Shown here piece by piece: positions 1 through 7,925 of a stretch of 64,000 bases of DNA. The translations under genes and the position numbers were made by a program. Numbering within the stretch: position 1 is the first letter of the stretch; the number at the start of each line of letters is the position of its first letter. The stretch spans positions 62,001 to 126,000 of the forward strand of contig NZ_JNXC01000004.1 in the NCBI RefSeq assembly GCF_000716595.1. Direction: 5' to 3'. The notes under the pieces are model-generated. The model ran no database searches and had not been told where the DNA came from. It saw only the letters and a program-made list of their open reading frames with translations. The stretch is from Saccharothrix sp. NRRL B-16314 (lineage in GTDB: Bacteria > Actinomycetota > Actinomycetes > Mycobacteriales > Pseudonocardiaceae).

Positions 1-1
1 G

Positions 2-541
2 TCCATAGGGGCCACCAACTGGAACGGCGGCCTGACCGCCACCCGCCACCTGATCGAACTGGGCCACCGCCGCATCGCCATGATCGGCGGGCCGGAGCGG
101 GTGCTGTGCAGCCGCGCCCGGGTCGACGGCTACCGGGCCGCGTTGGAGACGGCGGGCCTGGACTACGACCCGGCCCTGGTGCGCTACGGCGACTTCCACG
201 TGGAGTCCGGCCGCGCACAGTTCGCACCGCTGCTCGACCTCGCGGACCCGCCCACCGCCGTGTTCGCCGGCTCGGACCTCCAGGCCCTCGGCGTCTACGA
301 GGCGGCACGCGCGGCCGGCCTGCGCATCCCGGAAGACCTGAGCGTCATCGGCTTCGACGACCTCCCGGTGGCGCAATGGGTGGGCCCGCCGCTGACCACA
401 GTCCGGCAGCCGCTGCAGGACATGGCCGCGGCGGGCACCCGTCTCGCCATCACGCTGGCACGTGGTGAAGAGCCCGAACACCGCCGAATCGAGCTTGCCA
501 CCACGCTGGTGGTGCGTCAGAGCACCGCCGCGCCGCGCTGA
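2..541 (+). CDS. LacI-family transcriptional regulator, C-terminal part (cut by window start)
   Basis: The reading frame is open from base 2, so the gene begins upstream; about 179 C-terminal residues are present. The visible part is the periplasmic-binding-protein-like effector domain of LacI/GalR repressors: an RHLIELGHRRIAMIGG segment, the FAGSDLQALGVYEAAR segment, the GFDDLPVAQWVGPPLTTVRQP segment and a C-terminal arm ending in TTLVVRQSTA. The DNA-binding domain is outside the window. It is a sugar-responsive repressor, but the sugar cannot be read from this part. It is a different gene from the CebR-like repressor at 54460-55491. It ends 8 bases before the convergent lipoprotein gene. 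Confidence 0.9.
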   Translation, partial: SIGATNWNGGLTATRHLIELGHRRIAMIGGPERVLCSRARVDGYRAALETAGLDYDPALVRYGDFHVESGRAQFAPLLDLADPPTAVFAGSDLQALGVYEAARAAGLRIPEDLSVIGFDDLPVAQWVGPPLTTVRQPLQDMAAAGTRLAITLARGEEPEHRRIELATTLVVRQSTAAPR

Positions 542-549
542 CGAGCCGC

Positions 550-1095
550 CTAGTGGTGGTGACCGCCTGGCTTCTGCGCGTAGATGCACCCCTGTGCCTC
601 AGCGGGCACGGTGTGTCCTAGTTGGTCGCCAGGCAGCACCGGTGTGCAACGCAGGTCGTGCAGCCCCAACAGCTCCAGGCCGAGCGTGCCGCTCAACGCG
701 AAGCCGTTGCCGAAGCCGAAGTCCGGGTTGTCCGAGACCTCGCCGCTGGTGAGGGCCGCCTGCCACGCGTGCTGGAAGTCGGCCAGCTTCTCGCGCTGGA
801 ACACCACCAGCCCGAGCCGTTCGTACGGACCCGCCTCGCACGTCGCCCACTCCGCCACGTACGGCGCGTAGAGCTTCGCCCGGAGCGGGCCGACGAACTC
901 GGAGAACTCCTCCATCGTCCGCGGCACGACTTCGTCGCACTGCCCGGTCTTCTCCTGCACCCACTCCCCCACCTCGGACGAGGTGGCGAGGGGCGGGCCC
1001 AGCGCGTTGGCCGCCAGGCCGGTGGAGCCGGTCGCCGAGGAACAGGCGACCGACCCGACCAGGAGCGCGACCAGGGCCGCGCATCGGCCGAACAT
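550..1095 (-). CDS. Predicted lipoprotein, unknown function
   Basis: A 181-residue protein. The N-terminus has a short basic start, a hydrophobic stretch and a lipobox (GSVAC, Cys18), so it is probably lipid-anchored on the outer face of the membrane. The mature part is Cys-poor, acidic, and ends in GGHHH. I do not recognise the family. The ATG at 1095 shares one base with the TGA stop of the LPMO gene (TGATG), so it is very likely the second gene of an LPMO operon and translationally coupled to it; that places it in the same CebR-controlled transcript. A role beside a cellulose-active enzyme is inference from context only. Confidence 0.75.
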   Translation of the reverse strand: MFGRCAALVALLVGSVACSSATGSTGLAANALGPPLATSSEVGEWVQEKTGQCDEVVPRTMEEFSEFVGPLRAKLYAPYVAEWATCEAGPYERLGLVVFQREKLADFQHAWQAALTSGEVSDNPDFGFGNGFALSGTLGLELLGLHDLRCTPVLPGDQLGHTVPAEAQGCIYAQKPGGHHH

Positions 1096-2393
1096 CAGGC
1101 CGTGGCGCACGAAGCGCCGTTGAGGGTGAACGCGGTCGGGTTCGTCGGCGTCCCCTGCGCCGAACCGTTGAACCCGAAGCTCACCGTCTGACCCGGCTGG
1201 AGGTTCTGGTTCCAGCTGGCGCCCTTCGCGGTGGCCGTGCCCGCCGCCACCGTGACGTCCGCCGACCAGGCCTGGGTGATGCCCTGGCCCGCCGGGAGGT
1301 CCCAGACCAGCTGCCACGCGTTGACCGCGCTCGTGCCGGTGTTCTTCACCGACACGTTCGCGGTGAAGCCGCCGGACCACGCGCTGGGCACGCTGTACGT
1401 CACCGAGCACGCGCCGGGCGTCGTGCCGCCACCGGAGGTGGTCGTCACGGACACCGCGGAGGACGGCGGCGAGGTGTTGCCCGCCGCGTCCCGCGCCACC
1501 ACGTAGAACTGGTACGCGGTGCTCGCGGTGAGGCCGGTGACGGTGGCCGAGGTGCCGGTGGTGGTCGCGACCGAGACGTCGGTGGTGCCCGCCTCGCGGT
1601 ACACCGTGTAGCCGCTGACGGCCACGTTGTCCGTCGCCGCCGGCCAGCTCAACGCCACCGAGGTGGACGAGGCCGTGCCGGTGGGCGTGCCCGGAGCGGT
1701 CGGCGCGGTCCTGTCACCGCCGTCCGAGCCACCGGTGAAGTTCACGTCCGAGCAGCTGTAGAACGCCTCGGGGCTGTCGTTGCGCTGCCAGATCGAGTAG
1801 ATGATGTGGCGGCCGGACTTGTTCGGCAGGGTGCCGTTCCACGAGTACTCGCCACCGACCGCGACCGGGTTGGTGATGCTGTCGAACGGCGCGGGCTCCA
1901 GGTCCGACCACTTCAACGGCTGCGTGACGTCGAAGCCGTCCCGCGTGACGTACTGGTCCCAGGTGCCGGGGTGCGGCGCCCACGCGTTGTACTTGAAGTT
2001 GATCGCCGCGCCGGCCCGCAGGGTGGTCACCGGCCAGTCGTTGCGGGCCAGGTTGTAGGCGTCGTACTTGGTGGTCGGCCCGCAGAGGTCGCCGTCCGCG
2101 ATGATCTCGCGGTGCCGGCCGCCCGCCAGGCTGATGAGGTTGCCGTACCAGTCCCACAGCGGCTGCTTCCCGCCGATCTGCACCGCGGCGACGCACGCCG
2201 GGTTCGTCGGGTTCAGGTCGCCACCGCCGCCGCCGATCCTGCCGTCTTCGTAGCAGGCGTAGGTGCGGCTCGGGGGGTAGGTCATCGAACCATGTGCCAC
2301 CGCTACGCCGCTCTGGACGAACACGCTGGTCACACCGACGATACCGAGCGCGGCAACGGCCAACGCCCCTAAGCGCTTAAGTCGCACGGACAT
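1095..2393 (-). CDS. Lytic polysaccharide monooxygenase (AA10) with FnIII and CBM2 modules
   Basis: A 432-residue secreted, copper-dependent enzyme that cleaves crystalline polysaccharide oxidatively. A signal peptide (residues 1-33) ends in VAVA before HGS, so His34 becomes the N-terminal copper ligand; the second histidine of the brace is His141 in NAWAPHPGTWDQY. The AA10 domain covers about 34-222, followed by a fibronectin type III module (about 228-315) and a C-terminal CBM2 (about 325-432, starting CSVTYSVPSAW and ending in LNGASC). CBM2, the domain arrangement and the CebR operator upstream favour cellulose over chitin as substrate; that choice is inference. The ATG at 2393 is preceded by an AAGGAGAT-type ribosome site. 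The downstream lipoprotein gene overlaps by one base. Confidence 0.93.
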   Translation of the reverse strand: MSVRLKRLGALAVAALGIVGVTSVFVQSGVAVAHGSMTYPPSRTYACYEDGRIGGGGGDLNPTNPACVAAVQIGGKQPLWDWYGNLISLAGGRHREIIADGDLCGPTTKYDAYNLARNDWPVTTLRAGAAINFKYNAWAPHPGTWDQYVTRDGFDVTQPLKWSDLEPAPFDSITNPVAVGGEYSWNGTLPNKSGRHIIYSIWQRNDSPEAFYSCSDVNFTGGSDGGDRTAPTAPGTPTGTASSTSVALSWPAATDNVAVSGYTVYREAGTTDVSVATTTGTSATVTGLTASTAYQFYVVARDAAGNTSPPSSAVSVTTTSGGGTTPGACSVTYSVPSAWSGGFTANVSVKNTGTSAVNAWQLVWDLPAGQGITQAWSADVTVAAGTATAKGASWNQNLQPGQTVSFGFNGSAQGTPTNPTAFTLNGASCATA

Positions 2394-2430
2394 CTCCTTC
2401 AGATCGACGGTGATCTGTGAACGGTCTGCC

Positions 2431-2444
2431 TGGGAGCGCTCCCA
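2431..2444 (-). promoter_or_regulatory. CebR/CelR operator (perfect palindrome) of the LPMO gene
   Basis: TGGGAGCGCTCCCA, a perfect 14-base palindrome, lies 38 bases upstream of the LPMO start. It is identical to the sites before the GH74 gene and cebE in this window and to the site known for CebR of Streptomyces and CelR of Thermobifida fusca. A TTGACG -35-like hexamer is at 2474-2479 on the minus strand; the matching -10 is unclear. Confidence 0.88.
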
Positions 2445-2634
2445 GAATTACGATCGCATTACTGGTGACGCCACGTCAACGATCCGTTTCAACTGGTGGC
2501 CGCCCGCTGGTCGAAGCGCGGGTTACCGGACCCCTGATGGACTAGTGGACCTCGGTTCCGTAACCTGTCCGAGACCTCAGCGGGCGTGACCCGTTCGGGG
2601 CACCCCACCCGGCTTCAAGGAGGATCGCGCGACC

Positions 2635-3639
2635 GTGGCGTCGAACCCTGCTCTGCGCACCGTCCGAGCCGCCCTGACGGCCACCGCCGTCACCGCGCTG
2701 GTCGGCGCCACCATGCCGTTCCACCACGCCGCAGCCGACCCCGTGCTGCCGCCCAACGCCTCCGAGGCGTTGAAGAAGTACAACGAGCTCTCCATGCAGG
2801 CCGAGGCGCTGAACGAGGAGCACCTCCGCGCGCAGGAAGCCCTCGGCAACGCGCAGGGCGCGCTCGACCAGGCGAACCGCGACCTCGCCGCCGCCCAGCA
2901 GTCCCAGGAAGCGCTGCGCGGCCAGGTCGACCTCCTCACCGAGGCTTCCTTCGAAGGCGCCCGGTTCAACCAGCTTTCCGCCCTCCTCGTCAGCGATTCG
3001 CAGCAGGACTTCCTCAACCGCATGAGCGCGCTCGGCGTCCTCGCGGGCGGCAACGCGGAGGCGTTGCAGGGGCTGTCCGACGCGGTGGACCTGGCGAACG
3101 ACGCGGCGCACCGCGCGACCGACGCGGCCGACGCGGCGAACCAGGCGATCATCGACATCGACCAGCGGAAGATCGCCCTGGACGGTCAGATCACCGACGC
3201 CCGCAACGCCTACCGCTCGCTGAGCGCGGCCGAGCGGTCGGCGTTGAACAACGCCGGTGACATGAGCGCCATCCCGGTGCCGGCGGGCCAGGCCGGTCAG
3301 GCGTTGGCGTTCGCGTTGGCGCAACGCGGCAAGGACTACGTGTACGGCTCGAACGGCCCCAACACGTGGGACTGCTCCAGCCTGATGCAGGCGGCGTACC
3401 GCTCGGCCGGCATCACCATCCCCCGCACCACCTATGGCCAGGCCACGATCGGGCGATCCGTGTCGCGCAACGACGTGCGCGCCGGCGACCTGGTCATCTA
3501 CTACTCCGGCCAGACGCACGTGTCGATGGCGATCGACGGCATCCGCGCCGTGCACGCGTCCACCGAGGGCGTGCCGGTCAAGGTCCAGGACATCGACTCC
3601 ATCGGACCGATCAGCGTCATCCGGCGCGTGGTCGGCTGA
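2635..3639 (+). CDS. Secreted NlpC/P60 cell-wall peptidase with coiled-coil N-terminus
   Basis: A 334-residue protein starting at GTG 2635 behind AAGGAGG (2617-2623). A signal peptide ends near residue 36 (HHAAADP). Residues about 45-210 are heptad-rich and Ala/Glu/Gln-rich, a coiled-coil like that of RipA-type hydrolases. The C-terminal NlpC/P60 domain (about 220-334) has the catalytic Cys247 in TWDCSSL, His295 in QTHVSM and a third polar residue His307 in AVHAS. It should cut D-glutamyl-diaminopimelate bonds in peptidoglycan outside the cell; the coiled coil may hold it inactive or bind a septal partner, as known for RipA/RipC-like proteins. It is a single-gene unit, divergent from the LPMO operon. 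Confidence 0.9.
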   Translation: MASNPALRTVRAALTATAVTALVGATMPFHHAAADPVLPPNASEALKKYNELSMQAEALNEEHLRAQEALGNAQGALDQANRDLAAAQQSQEALRGQVDLLTEASFEGARFNQLSALLVSDSQQDFLNRMSALGVLAGGNAEALQGLSDAVDLANDAAHRATDAADAANQAIIDIDQRKIALDGQITDARNAYRSLSAAERSALNNAGDMSAIPVPAGQAGQALAFALAQRGKDYVYGSNGPNTWDCSSLMQAAYRSAGITIPRTTYGQATIGRSVSRNDVRAGDLVIYYSGQTHVSMAIDGIRAVHASTEGVPVKVQDIDSIGPISVIRRVVG

Positions 3640-3755
3640 TACCCCCACGAGCGGCGCGGGGAACTGCTCGGGCAGGCGCCGCGCGTTCCCCTGGGACTAG
3701 GCTTGGCGCGGTTGAGCAGCCAGCCGCATCCTGCCGACCGCACCCAGGGGTGGAC

Positions 3756-4103
3756 ATGGACGATTTCGCCGACACCGTCGCGCTCACCGCGCGCGACGTG
3801 GCAGTGGGTGTTGCGGTAGTCGGGGTGGTCGGCGAGCTGGACATGGCGACGGTCCCGGTGGTCGAGGAGTTCGTGCAGCGCAGGCTCGGCGACGAGGTGG
3901 GGACGCTGGTCCTCGACCTGTCCGGCGTCACGTTCCTCGGTTCGACCGGCATCAACCTGCTGATCTCGCTGGACGCCGCGTGCGCGGAGTCGGGCGCGAA
4001 GCTGCGGCTGGTGGCGAACACGCAGGCGGTCCTCCGCCCGCTCGAGGTCACCGACATGACCCGGCACTTCACCATCGTGGGAGCGGTGGACGAGGCGAGC
4101 TGA
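3756..4103 (+). CDS. STAS-domain anti-sigma factor antagonist
   Basis: A 115-residue single-domain STAS protein of the SpoIIAA/RsbV type. The core LVLDLSGVTFLGSTGINLL carries the serine (in GST) that a partner anti-sigma kinase would phosphorylate. In the family, the unphosphorylated form frees a SigB/SigF-type sigma factor by binding its anti-sigma factor. No anti-sigma kinase or sigma gene lies beside it, so its partner is encoded elsewhere. The ATG at 3756 gives the usual family length; the upstream GGGG is a weak ribosome site. The presence of many SigB-type promoter boxes in this window makes a stress sigma partner attractive, but that link is inference. Confidence 0.88.
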   Translation: MDDFADTVALTARDVAVGVAVVGVVGELDMATVPVVEEFVQRRLGDEVGTLVLDLSGVTFLGSTGINLLISLDAACAESGAKLRLVANTQAVLRPLEVTDMTRHFTIVGAVDEAS

Positions 4104-4110
4104 GCGGGCC

Positions 4111-4140
4111 GCCGCCTGGACCGCTGCCGCCTGGACCGCT
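4111..4140. repeat. Tandem duplication of 15 bases
   Basis: GCCGCCTGGACCGCT occurs twice in direct succession just after the STAS gene. The gap 4104-4377 shows no convincing gene or terminator apart from this duplication. Confidence 0.85.
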
Positions 4141-4377
4141 GGGCGAGTCGACGATCGTGATGCCCCGGCTGCCGGGTAGCAGCCGAGTGCGCCTTCAGGT
4201 TCTCGGGCGGGTCCGGGCGTCGTGCGCTCGAAGCTCTCGGCAAGTGGTCAGGTCGAGGAGACCCGCCGGGGTGGCGGGCTCCTCTTCGGTCTGGTCGGCC
4301 GGGTGGCCGAAGGTGCCGGACTGCACCGGCCCACGTCATCGCGCGGTCCGGCGCAGTCGCACAGCCCGAGCCGGGAG

Positions 4378-5076
4378 TTACCGGGCGGCGGTGCCGACCT
4401 TGGCCTTCGGGGTCCACTGGGTGTAGCCGGCGCGCTCCGCCTCGGCGACCGAGCGGAACGTGACGTCGCCCTTCATGCGCTTGTAGTACGGCGAGTCGGG
4501 GGTGTGGAAGATCATCGACTTGGAGTTCGCCTTGACCTCGATCTCCTCGTCGTCAACCGACTCGACCGACTCGACCGACACGACGGCAGGAACGGCCGGG
4601 GCTTCGACAGCTTCCGGTTCGACAGCGGCCGGCTCAACGGCTTCCGGCTCAAGAACTTCAGGCTCAACGGCTTCCGGCTCGGGGGCAGCCGCCGGCTCCA
4701 CGACCACCTCGGGCTCCGCGACAACCGCAGGCTCGACAACAGCAGGCTCGGCAACCACTTCGGCGACCGCAGGCTCGACAACCTCGGGCTCGGTCACCTC
4801 GGGCTCGGTCACGACAGGCTCGGTCACGACTGGCTCATCCGCCGGGGCCGGTGCGGTTTCCTCGGAGACGACCGCCGCGGGGGTGGGCTCCGGTGCCGAC
4901 GCCTGCTCCGGGAGTACGACAGCGGCGGTTGCCGGCTTGGGCTCGGTTGCCGGCTTGGTGTCGGTTGCCGGGCGGTCGGCAAGGGCGCGCGCCGCGCCCT
5001 TGTGGCGCAGCCGCGTGAACGCCGCGCCGGCCACGAACGCCACCACGCACAGGACGAGAGTGATCAACCAGGACAC
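4378..5076 (-). CDS. Membrane-anchored Pro/Glu/Val-repeat protein with C-terminal sunset-like domain
   Basis: A 232-residue protein. Residues 1-20 form one membrane segment ([19 protein letters not shown]). Residues about 50-170 are a low-complexity, acidic PEV/EPE repeat stalk (units such as [18 protein letters not shown]). Residues about 180-232 form a small domain with [13 protein letters not shown], then [15 protein letters not shown], which resembles the actinobacterial sunset domain (pattern YHxPxxxYY ... F.S..EA..AGY). The shape suggests a cell-surface or periplasm-facing protein that holds a small domain away from the membrane. Function unknown. The repeat number is likely variable between strains. 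Confidence 0.8.
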   Translation of the reverse strand: MSWLITLVLCVVAFVAGAAFTRLRHKGAARALADRPATDTKPATEPKPATAAVVLPEQASAPEPTPAAVVSEETAPAPADEPVVTEPVVTEPEVTEPEVVEPAVAEVVAEPAVVEPAVVAEPEVVVEPAAAPEPEAVEPEVLEPEAVEPAAVEPEAVEAPAVPAVVSVESVESVDDEEIEVKANSKSMIFHTPDSPYYKRMKGDVTFRSVAEAERAGYTQWTPKAKVGTAAR

Positions 5077-5196
5077 TGCAAACTCCTATACGGCCACTGC
5101 GAGCGGAACAGGACGCCGACTGGCGCATGCCGACGAGCCGCGTGCGACCCATCGGCCGAATGTTCACCGTGTCGGGGACCACAGACTAGGCACGCG

Positions 5197-5847
5197 TCAC
5201 GCGGCGTGTGGCAGCACCCCCTGCCTGCACCCGCACCGGCTGCACACCGGATGCGCGGGCAGCCGCACGTCGACCAGCAGCTTGCGCGCGTCGTCGAACG
5301 TCGGCACCCGTTGCCCCGGAACGAGAAGGCCGTCCAGCACCGCCTGCCGCCGCCGCGCCAACTCCCGTGAACGCTGCACCGGGTCCTTCAGCCGCGCCCG
5401 CACCCGCTCGCGCGACTGCTCCCGCGCCAACGTCCCGGCCGCGCTCAACGGCCGCGCCGGACGCGGCTGGGTCAGCCGGGCGTTGCGCCGGTTCACCCGC
5501 CACCACGCGCCCAGCGTCATACCGGCCACCGGGGGGCGCGCTCGACACGCGCCCCCCTGCTGCCACCACGAGCGCAGTCGCGCACGGAGGAAGTCGTGCG
5601 CTACCTGGTCGCGGCTTCTCGGGTTGCCCTGCCTTGTGCCGTCCGGCTTGCGGTCGACCGCCGCGAGCAGGGCATCGACGCTCCACCCCTCGCCGAACCA
5701 CGGCTCGACCACCCGGCGCACGGCGGCGCGGTGGGCATCGGGCCAGGTCGCGCGCAGGCAGAGCGCCTCGACAGCCGTGTCGATCTCGGCGTCGGTCTCG
5801 GGGATGACACGGCCGGGCCACTGACGGGGATCGAGTCGAACACGCAT
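5197..5847 (-). CDS. Hypothetical basic protein with C-terminal CxxCxC
   Basis: A 216-residue Arg/Trp-rich protein. I chose the ATG at 5847 because AAGGGAG precedes it by 8 bases; an in-frame extension upstream lacks such a site. The N-terminal half contains WSVDALLAAVDRKPDGT and RARLRSWWQQ, a style seen in proteins of actinobacterial integrated plasmids and replication or transfer genes; this resemblance is weak and from memory. The C-terminus has CSRCGCRQG, a possible single-metal site. I do not recognise the family. It is transcribed away from the arsR-like gene and may share control with it. Confidence 0.6.
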   Translation of the reverse strand: MRVRLDPRQWPGRVIPETDAEIDTAVEALCLRATWPDAHRAAVRRVVEPWFGEGWSVDALLAAVDRKPDGTRQGNPRSRDQVAHDFLRARLRSWWQQGGACRARPPVAGMTLGAWWRVNRRNARLTQPRPARPLSAAGTLAREQSRERVRARLKDPVQRSRELARRRQAVLDGLLVPGQRVPTFDDARKLLVDVRLPAHPVCSRCGCRQGVLPHAA

Positions 5848-5931
5848 CTCATGGCTCCCTTCGAACGCGTACCGAACATCCGTTCGAGATAGTGCCACCG
5901 ACCACCGACAATTTCGGAACCACAGATTTGA

Positions 5932-5941
5932 CTTATATAAG
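5932..5941. promoter_or_regulatory. AT-rich palindrome before arsR-like gene
   Basis: CTTATATAAG is a perfect palindrome in an AT-rich patch that is rare in this GC-rich region, 13 bases before the start of the ArsR-family gene. It overlaps likely promoter elements (TTGACT at 5928-5933, TATATA at 5934-5939). It is a candidate autoregulatory site for the ArsR-type protein. Confidence 0.5.
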
Positions 5942-5954
5942 CCCAGACTGAAAG

Positions 5955-6308
5955 ATGCAGGTCGTGCACGCGTTCGACGTACTCGGCGACCCGGTCCGTC
6001 GCCGCATCCTGGAGCTGCTGGCCGACGGCGAGCAGACCTCCGGCGCGGTCACGGAGGTGGTCCGCCGGGAGTTCGGCATCTCGCAGCCGGCCGTCTCCCA
6101 GCACCTCCGGGTGCTGCGCGAGAACGGCTTCGCCCGCGTCCGCGCGGAGGGCACCCGACGCCTCTACGCGGTGGACGACCGGGGCTTGCGGGAGGTGGAC
6201 GAGTGGCTCGACCGGTTCCGCCGGTTCTGGAGCGGCCACCTCGACGCGCTGGCGACCGAACTCGCGCGCGGCAAGCGCGAGAGACGACTCAAGGAGGAAC
6301 GACAGTGA
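5955..6308 (+). CDS. ArsR-family winged-helix regulator
   Basis: A 117-residue protein with one ArsR winged helix-turn-helix: VLGDPVRRRILELLADGE at the start, then the recognition helix ISQPAVSQHLRVLRENG and the wing ARVRAEGTRRLYAVD. No cysteine metal-binding motif is seen, so it belongs to the non-metal subgroup that pairs with SRPBCC proteins. Its stop overlaps the start of that gene (GTGA), so the two are coupled. It probably represses its own operon through the palindrome at 5932-5941. Effector unknown. Confidence 0.9.
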   Translation: MQVVHAFDVLGDPVRRRILELLADGEQTSGAVTEVVRREFGISQPAVSQHLRVLRENGFARVRAEGTRRLYAVDDRGLREVDEWLDRFRRFWSGHLDALATELARGKRERRLKEERQ

Positions 6309-6943
6309 TCGACATCGCGGACCAGCTCAAGGCCATCCAGCGCGAGGTCCACGCCGGCACGGCCGACACCGTCGGCGTGCTGCTGCGCCGCACCTACGAC
6401 GCCGCGGCCGAGGACGTGTGGGACGCGGTGACCGACCCGGACCGGCTCAGGCGCTGGTTCCTGCCGGTCAGCGGCGACCTGCGCGAGGGCGGGAACTTCC
6501 AGCTGGAGGGCAACGCCGGCGGCGACATCCTGGCGTGCGCGCCGCCGAAGCTGCTGCGGGTGACGTTCGGCGGCGAGACCAGCGTCGTGGAGCTGCGCCT
6601 GATCCCGGAGGGCGACGACCGCACGACCGTCGAGCTGGAGCACACCGTGCCGAAGGCGATGGCGGGCGGCGGCGCGGGCGCGCTCTACGTGGGACCCGGC
6701 TGGGACGGCGCGCTGCTCGGCCTGGCCCTGTTCCTGGCGGACGAGGTGGCCGAGGACGTGGACCCGACCGCCGCCGCCGCGTCGCCGGAGACCCAGCGCT
6801 TCAACCTCGGCTCCATCAAGCTGTGGACCGCCGCGGTCGAGGAGTCCGGCACGGCGACGGCGGAGGAGTTGGCGGCGGCGGTCGAGGCGTCGATGGCGCA
6901 GTTCGCGCCGGACGTCGAGGACCAGGCCGAGGACCAGGCCTAG
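6305..6943 (+). CDS. SRPBCC/AHSA1-family ligand-binding protein
   Basis: A 212-residue protein starting at GTG 6305, inside the arsR stop (4-base overlap). The AHSA1 fold is indicated by RRTYDAAAEDVWDAVTDPDRLRRWFLPVSGDLREGG-type sequence in the first 70 residues and by the FGGETSVVELRLIPEGD strand region. Such proteins bind hydrophobic ligands in a cavity and are often partnered with ArsR regulators. The C-terminal 50 residues are acidic and Ala/Glu-rich. The last 4 bases overlap the convergent small lipoprotein gene. Confidence 0.85.
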   Translation: MIDIADQLKAIQREVHAGTADTVGVLLRRTYDAAAEDVWDAVTDPDRLRRWFLPVSGDLREGGNFQLEGNAGGDILACAPPKLLRVTFGGETSVVELRLIPEGDDRTTVELEHTVPKAMAGGGAGALYVGPGWDGALLGLALFLADEVAEDVDPTAAAASPETQRFNLGSIKLWTAAVEESGTATAEELAAAVEASMAQFAPDVEDQAEDQA

Positions 6944-7098
6944 GGTTCGGCGACCTCGGCTTCGACGGCGTCGAGGGTCGTCTCGATCCCGTCGAAGCCG
7001 GGGTCCGCCGGCGGCGCGCCGTCGGCCCGGCACGCGACCAGCGACAGCAGCAGCGCCACCGCCGCCGTGAGCGCCTTCACCGCCGACAGGCCCTTCAC
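6940..7098 (-). CDS. Small predicted lipoprotein, 52 residues
   Basis: A short gene with GTG start at 7098 that overlaps the stop of the upstream secreted-protein gene (GTGA). It reads VKGLSAVKALTAAVALLLSL followed by VACRADGAPPADPGF and an acidic tail ending in EAEVAEP. The first 20 residues are a signal peptide with lipobox LVAC, so the mature product would be about 29 residues, lipid-anchored and acidic. Translational coupling and the clean lipobox are the reasons for calling it. Its last bases overlap the convergent SRPBCC gene. Function unknown. Confidence 0.55.
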   Translation of the reverse strand: MKGLSAVKALTAAVALLLSLVACRADGAPPADPGFDGIETTLDAVEAEVAEP

Positions 7099-7484
7099 TT
7101 GACGCCGCAGTGGTCGGCCTGGAACTTGTCGACGCGGCGCTGGACGTCACCGAGCCTGGTCAGCTGGTCCGCGCGCCGTGCCGCCCGCTGGTCCAGCTTC
7201 TCGGCCCGCCCGGTGTTGCCGGCGTCGCGGGCCTTCTGCGCGTGTGCCCGGAGCCACGCCGTCGAACCGGCCACCTCGGGCCCGCCGTTGATGCGGGTGG
7301 TGACCCGTTCGACCCGCTCCTCGATCTTCGGCGCCCGCTGCTCGCACAGCTCCTTCACTCGTTCCGGGCTGATGGTGACGGGCGCGTACTCCTGTGCGAC
7401 CGCGACACCGGCGGCGACACCCGTTGTGGTGAAACCCAGGGCGGCGGTCCCGATGACGGCGATGCGGCGAATCCACATGTTCAT
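7095..7484 (-). CDS. Small secreted helical protein, unknown function
   Basis: A 129-residue protein if started at ATG 7484 (ATG 7478 is an alternative). A signal peptide runs to about residue 32 (GVAAGVAVAQE). The mature part is basic and helical, rich in Arg/Glu with heptad-like spacing (AWLRAHAQKARDAGNTGRAE, LDQRAARRADQLTRLGDVQR) and two cysteines (in ELCEQRAP and DHCGVK) that could form a disulfide. I do not recognise the family. The short lipoprotein gene downstream overlaps by 4 bases, so the pair is one operon. Confidence 0.7.
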   Translation of the reverse strand: MNMWIRRIAVIGTAALGFTTTGVAAGVAVAQEYAPVTISPERVKELCEQRAPKIEERVERVTTRINGGPEVAGSTAWLRAHAQKARDAGNTGRAEKLDQRAARRADQLTRLGDVQRRVDKFQADHCGVK

Positions 7485-7598
7485 GCCGACCACGATGGCC
7501 GCCGAGGATGCGGGCTGTGTCCGGCGAGTGTTCGGATCACGCAAAGATCGCGGAACTCCTCCGTTTCACGGTCCGGGCGAGTGGCAACCCTCTCCCCC

Positions 7599-7919
7599 AT
7601 GACCGACACCTTGTGGGAAGAGTTCCACCGCGTGGTGAACATGACCTCGCACGAACTGGAGGACTGGCTGCGCACCCGCTCGGCGGACGAGGACACCGAG
7701 GCCCTGCCCGACCAGGCGGGAACGCCCACCGGCCAGGAGGTGCTGCGGGTCCTGCGCAAGCGGCGCACCGACCTGACCACCGAGGACGTCAAGGTGATGC
7801 GCAGGGTCGTGGACCGGGTGCACGCGCAGCGGCGCGACGACCTGGAGCCGACGGCGGGCGAGGCGCACTGGAGGCACCGGCTGATGTCCATCGGCCACGA
7901 CCCGCTCAAGCCGGCTTGA
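7599..7919 (+). CDS. DUF3140 family protein
   Basis: A 106-residue soluble protein matching the DUF3140 pattern: LWEEFHRVVNMTSHELEDWL near the N-terminus, then KRRTDLTTEDVKVMRRVVD and an ending with HWRHRLMSIGHDPLK. The family is common in actinobacteria and is of unknown function. A GTTT (7563-7566), 16 bases, GGCAAC arrangement lies just before the start and could be a weak SigB-type promoter with almost no leader. It ends 6 bases from the convergent oxidoreductase gene. Confidence 0.88.
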   Translation: MTDTLWEEFHRVVNMTSHELEDWLRTRSADEDTEALPDQAGTPTGQEVLRVLRKRRTDLTTEDVKVMRRVVDRVHAQRRDDLEPTAGEAHWRHRLMSIGHDPLKPA

Positions 7920-7925
7920 GCGCCG

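Noticed and set aside
2445..2634. Possible ydaO-type (c-di-AMP) riboswitch before the NlpC/P60 gene
   Set aside because: Cell-wall hydrolase genes in actinobacteria often have one, but the leader is short and the conserved segments are not visible.
4222..5824. Long open frames on the plus strand opposite the PEV-repeat and basic-protein genes
   Set aside because: They are rich in Ser/Thr/Gly or Arg with no domain, and mirror the codon bias of the minus-strand genes. GC-rich DNA keeps antisense frames open.
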